This document shows positions 61,885-64,000 of a stretch of DNA of 64,000 nt, in pieces (positions within the stretch are counted from its first letter, which is position 1; each line of letters opens with the position of its first letter). The position numbers and the translations under genes were made by a program. Under the pieces are notes generated by a model. The model did not search any database. It saw nothing but the letters and a program-made list of their open reading frames with translations, and was not told the DNA's origin. The stretch lies in assembly GCF_015832195.1 (NCBI RefSeq), contig NC_052046.1, positions 46,820,473 through 46,884,472 on the forward strand. Direction: 5' to 3'. Source of the DNA: Motacilla alba alba (taxonomy: Eukaryota; Chordata; Aves; Passeriformes; Motacillidae).

Positions 61885-63050
61885 ACTGGAAGTTTACTAT
61901 AGGCCACCCAGCCAAGACAAAAATACCAATGAATTACTCTTTAAGAAACTAAAGGTTGCCTCTGAATTAATGGCCCTTGTACTTATGGAGGACTTCAACT
62001 TGTCATAGGTTAAGTCAGAGCACCACACAGCTGGCACAAACAGGACCAGAAGATTTCTAAAACTCATGGTAACATTTCTAAAACACATAACTCCATGGTA
62101 CGGGTGCTAAGGGAGACAACCAGGAAAGCTGCTCTCCTTGATTTGCTGCTTGTTAATGTAGAATGTCTCATGAATGAAGTGGTAGTTGCTGGCTCTCTTG
62201 ATCACAGTGATCACAAAAAAGACCAGTTTAAAAATCTCTGATGACAGGAATGCAACTGCCAGAAAACCTTCAACATCAGGAGAGCAGTCTCACTTCAGTG
62301 GCTGGTAAAATTATAGAGAAAATAATTCTGGTAGTTATTGAAAACACCTGAAAGACAATGCAGTCATCAGTCACAGCCAGCATGGCATCAAGAGAGAAGT
62401 CCTACTTGACAATTCAATTTACTTTTATGACTAGCCCACCTAGTTGATCTAAGGAAGCCAGTTGATAGAGTATTTTTGGATTTCAGTAAAGCTTTCAGTG
62501 CTGTCTCTCTCAGGATCCTTCTGGAGAAAATCCAGCCCACAGCTGGATAAACGCATCATGTGGTGGGTGAGCAGCTGGCTCATGGGTCAGGCACAAAGGG
62601 CTACAGTGAATGGGGTGACCTGCCACTAGTGAGGTTCCACAGGGCTTCATCCTTATCCCTGTGCTCTTCAACATCTTCATAAATGACTTGGAAATAGCAC
62701 TCAAAAGTACAGTAAGCTTGACAATAATACTTGAAGACAGAGAGGCCCTGCAGAGAGACCTCAACTGATCTGAGAGCTGGGCAATCACCAACTGTGCGAA
62801 GTTCAACAAAAACAAGAGCCATATTCTGCATGTGGGACAGGGCAACCCTGGTTGTATGGACAGACTGGGGAATGAGAAAATGGAGAGCAGTAGAGTGGAA
62901 AGAGACCCAGGGTCCTCATCAATGCCAAGTTGAACATGAGACAGCAGTGCCATGGCAGCCAGGAGGGCCAGCTCTGTCCTAGGATGCATCAGGCACAGCA
63001 TCGCTAGCTGGGCAAGGGAAGGGATTGTCCTGTTCTGCTTCTGCTTGCTT
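61885..63050 (+). mobile_element. CR1 LINE internal ORF2 fragment, no catalytic box, no 3' end
   Basis: The ORF2 protein of CR1 has an endonuclease and then a reverse transcriptase. Here plus-strand codons give endonuclease pieces VYYRPPSQD and ALVLMEDFN (about 61890-62003) and DLLLVNVECLMNEVVVAGSL (about 62140-62200). After a gap, reverse-transcriptase pieces follow: FLDFSKAFSAVS (about 62476-62511), PQGFILIPVLFNIFINDLE (62638-62694), then KFNKNKSHILHVGQGNP and VLGCIRHSIASWAREGI (about 62970-63030). The intervening part of both domains is deleted. Where the Phe-Ala-Asp-Asp box should stand (about 62710-62735) the codons run straight on without it. Stops and frameshifts break it throughout. 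The element ends in mid-ORF. Confidence 0.88.
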
Positions 63051-64000
63051 TTGATGTTCTTTATTTCTCACACAAAACTCTTCTTAGTTATAAGAAAACT
63101 AGTTAAAGGACATCCTAGAGTCTTTTTCATCTTAGAACAGAAAAAAAACCTAAAAGCAGAGCTTTCATAAACCACCTGCAAGCTCATGAAAAATCTTCAG
63201 ACTTAAAAGAAAAACTTGCAGAGGTGTTTAAACAAAACAGACTGAGAATCTATTGAAAAAACTACCAAAAATTCCCCTTTTATGTGGGAACATTATTCAG
63301 CAGGGTGAAATATTAATGGGGTTTTGTGGGTTTTATTACAAATATCAAAGAGGAACTTGTTACATTCAAAAAAAAAGGGGGAGTCAGAAACAAAAGTTTT
63401 CAGGATGTTATTAATTTGTGCAGCTTGATCACATTTTTATTTTTTAACTAGTATTTTACTCGTATCCCACAGAATTTATTCAAAACCTTAAATTGCAGTG
63501 AATACATTCCAGTCACAAATGTATCTGGAAATTATTTGCTCCATCTAAGACATTTTTGCTTGACCCACTTGGAAAGGCTGCACTTTAAAACCAAGGCAGT
63601 ATTCCCAGAAATATGCAACTGACCCTTGCAGTCAAGAAGTCAAGACTGTTATGTGTTTTCTCAGATCCTGGGTAAGTGCAGCAAAATCAAAGTACAACCA
63701 GCTTGCTAAGCACTGTTTTACCTGTTTGGGCATGTAACAGAACCAATAGATAGAGAGAGGAGAATGCAGAGGTTTGTTTTTATTTCATTCACAATTACTG
63801 TTTAACAAAAGCACATCTGAGACAAAGGTTACCCTGTACAGAGGGCATGACAGCCACTTTTCTATCAGATGCTTGGATAACCTGTGAGGACACTGCTAAG
63901 CTTTCACACTGTCAGTTGCACCCCACTCCCCTAAAAATAACAGCACTTTCTCTGGATTCCAAGCCCAGACTTCTGTAGTCTTTGATTGCATCCTGACTAG
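63051..64000. other. Single-copy non-coding DNA
   Basis: AT-rich DNA without a recognised gene, repeat family or regulatory signal. The CR1 3' part that should follow the upstream fragment is not found here. Confidence 0.5.

Noticed and set aside
62510..63001. Minus-strand open frame of 163 codons
   Set aside because: It is the reverse complement of the CR1 ORF2 remnant on the plus strand and has no independent support.
1..64000. CRISPR arrays, operons, phage or bacterial genes
   Set aside because: No regularly spaced repeats, no clustered long open frames and no ribosome-binding pattern. Transposon content is that of a bird genome.

Overview
The window reads as a stretch of bird nuclear genome, most likely from a songbird. 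The interspersed repeats are almost all CR1 LINE fragments, the dominant retrotransposon of birds. One short element at 7278-7405 has a tRNA-Ile-derived head joined to a CR1-type tail, the structure of the TguSINE1 family known from passerines. The DNA is otherwise moderately AT-rich, has few CpG sites, and is stop-rich in every frame. I see no prokaryotic operons, no CRISPR array and no intact protein-coding gene. It looks like intergenic or deep intronic DNA.

Layout: a worn plus-strand CR1 piece (about 400-684) abuts a 1.2 kb minus-strand CR1 (685-1930). About 5.3 kb of single-copy DNA follows. At 7278-7808 the SINE meets a minus-strand CR1 of another subfamily head to head. Short plus-strand CR1 3' ends lie at 10046-10258, 19475-19650, 30538-30780 and 43681-43918. 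A second minus-strand copy of the first CR1 type sits at 14076-14997. A longer internal CR1 piece, with endonuclease- and reverse-transcriptase-derived codons but no catalytic box and no 3' end, lies at 61885-63050. A weak, much older LINE-like trace is at about 40400-40640 on the minus strand. Between these are long single-copy stretches with homopolymer runs (including an uninterrupted run of 25 G) and small tandem duplications.

No set of genes works together here. The points most worth checking are non-coding or marginal: a composite homeodomain/AP-1/octamer site at 54825-54843; a GATA- and CpG-containing block near 5.1-5.3 kb; an AT-rich, possibly conserved block at 37.75-38.18 kb; a poly(A) signal followed by an A-run at 31.7 kb; and a few short open frames with exon-like borders (48181-48362 minus, 52818-53000 plus, 28479-28545 plus). 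I found no convincing undescribed system.
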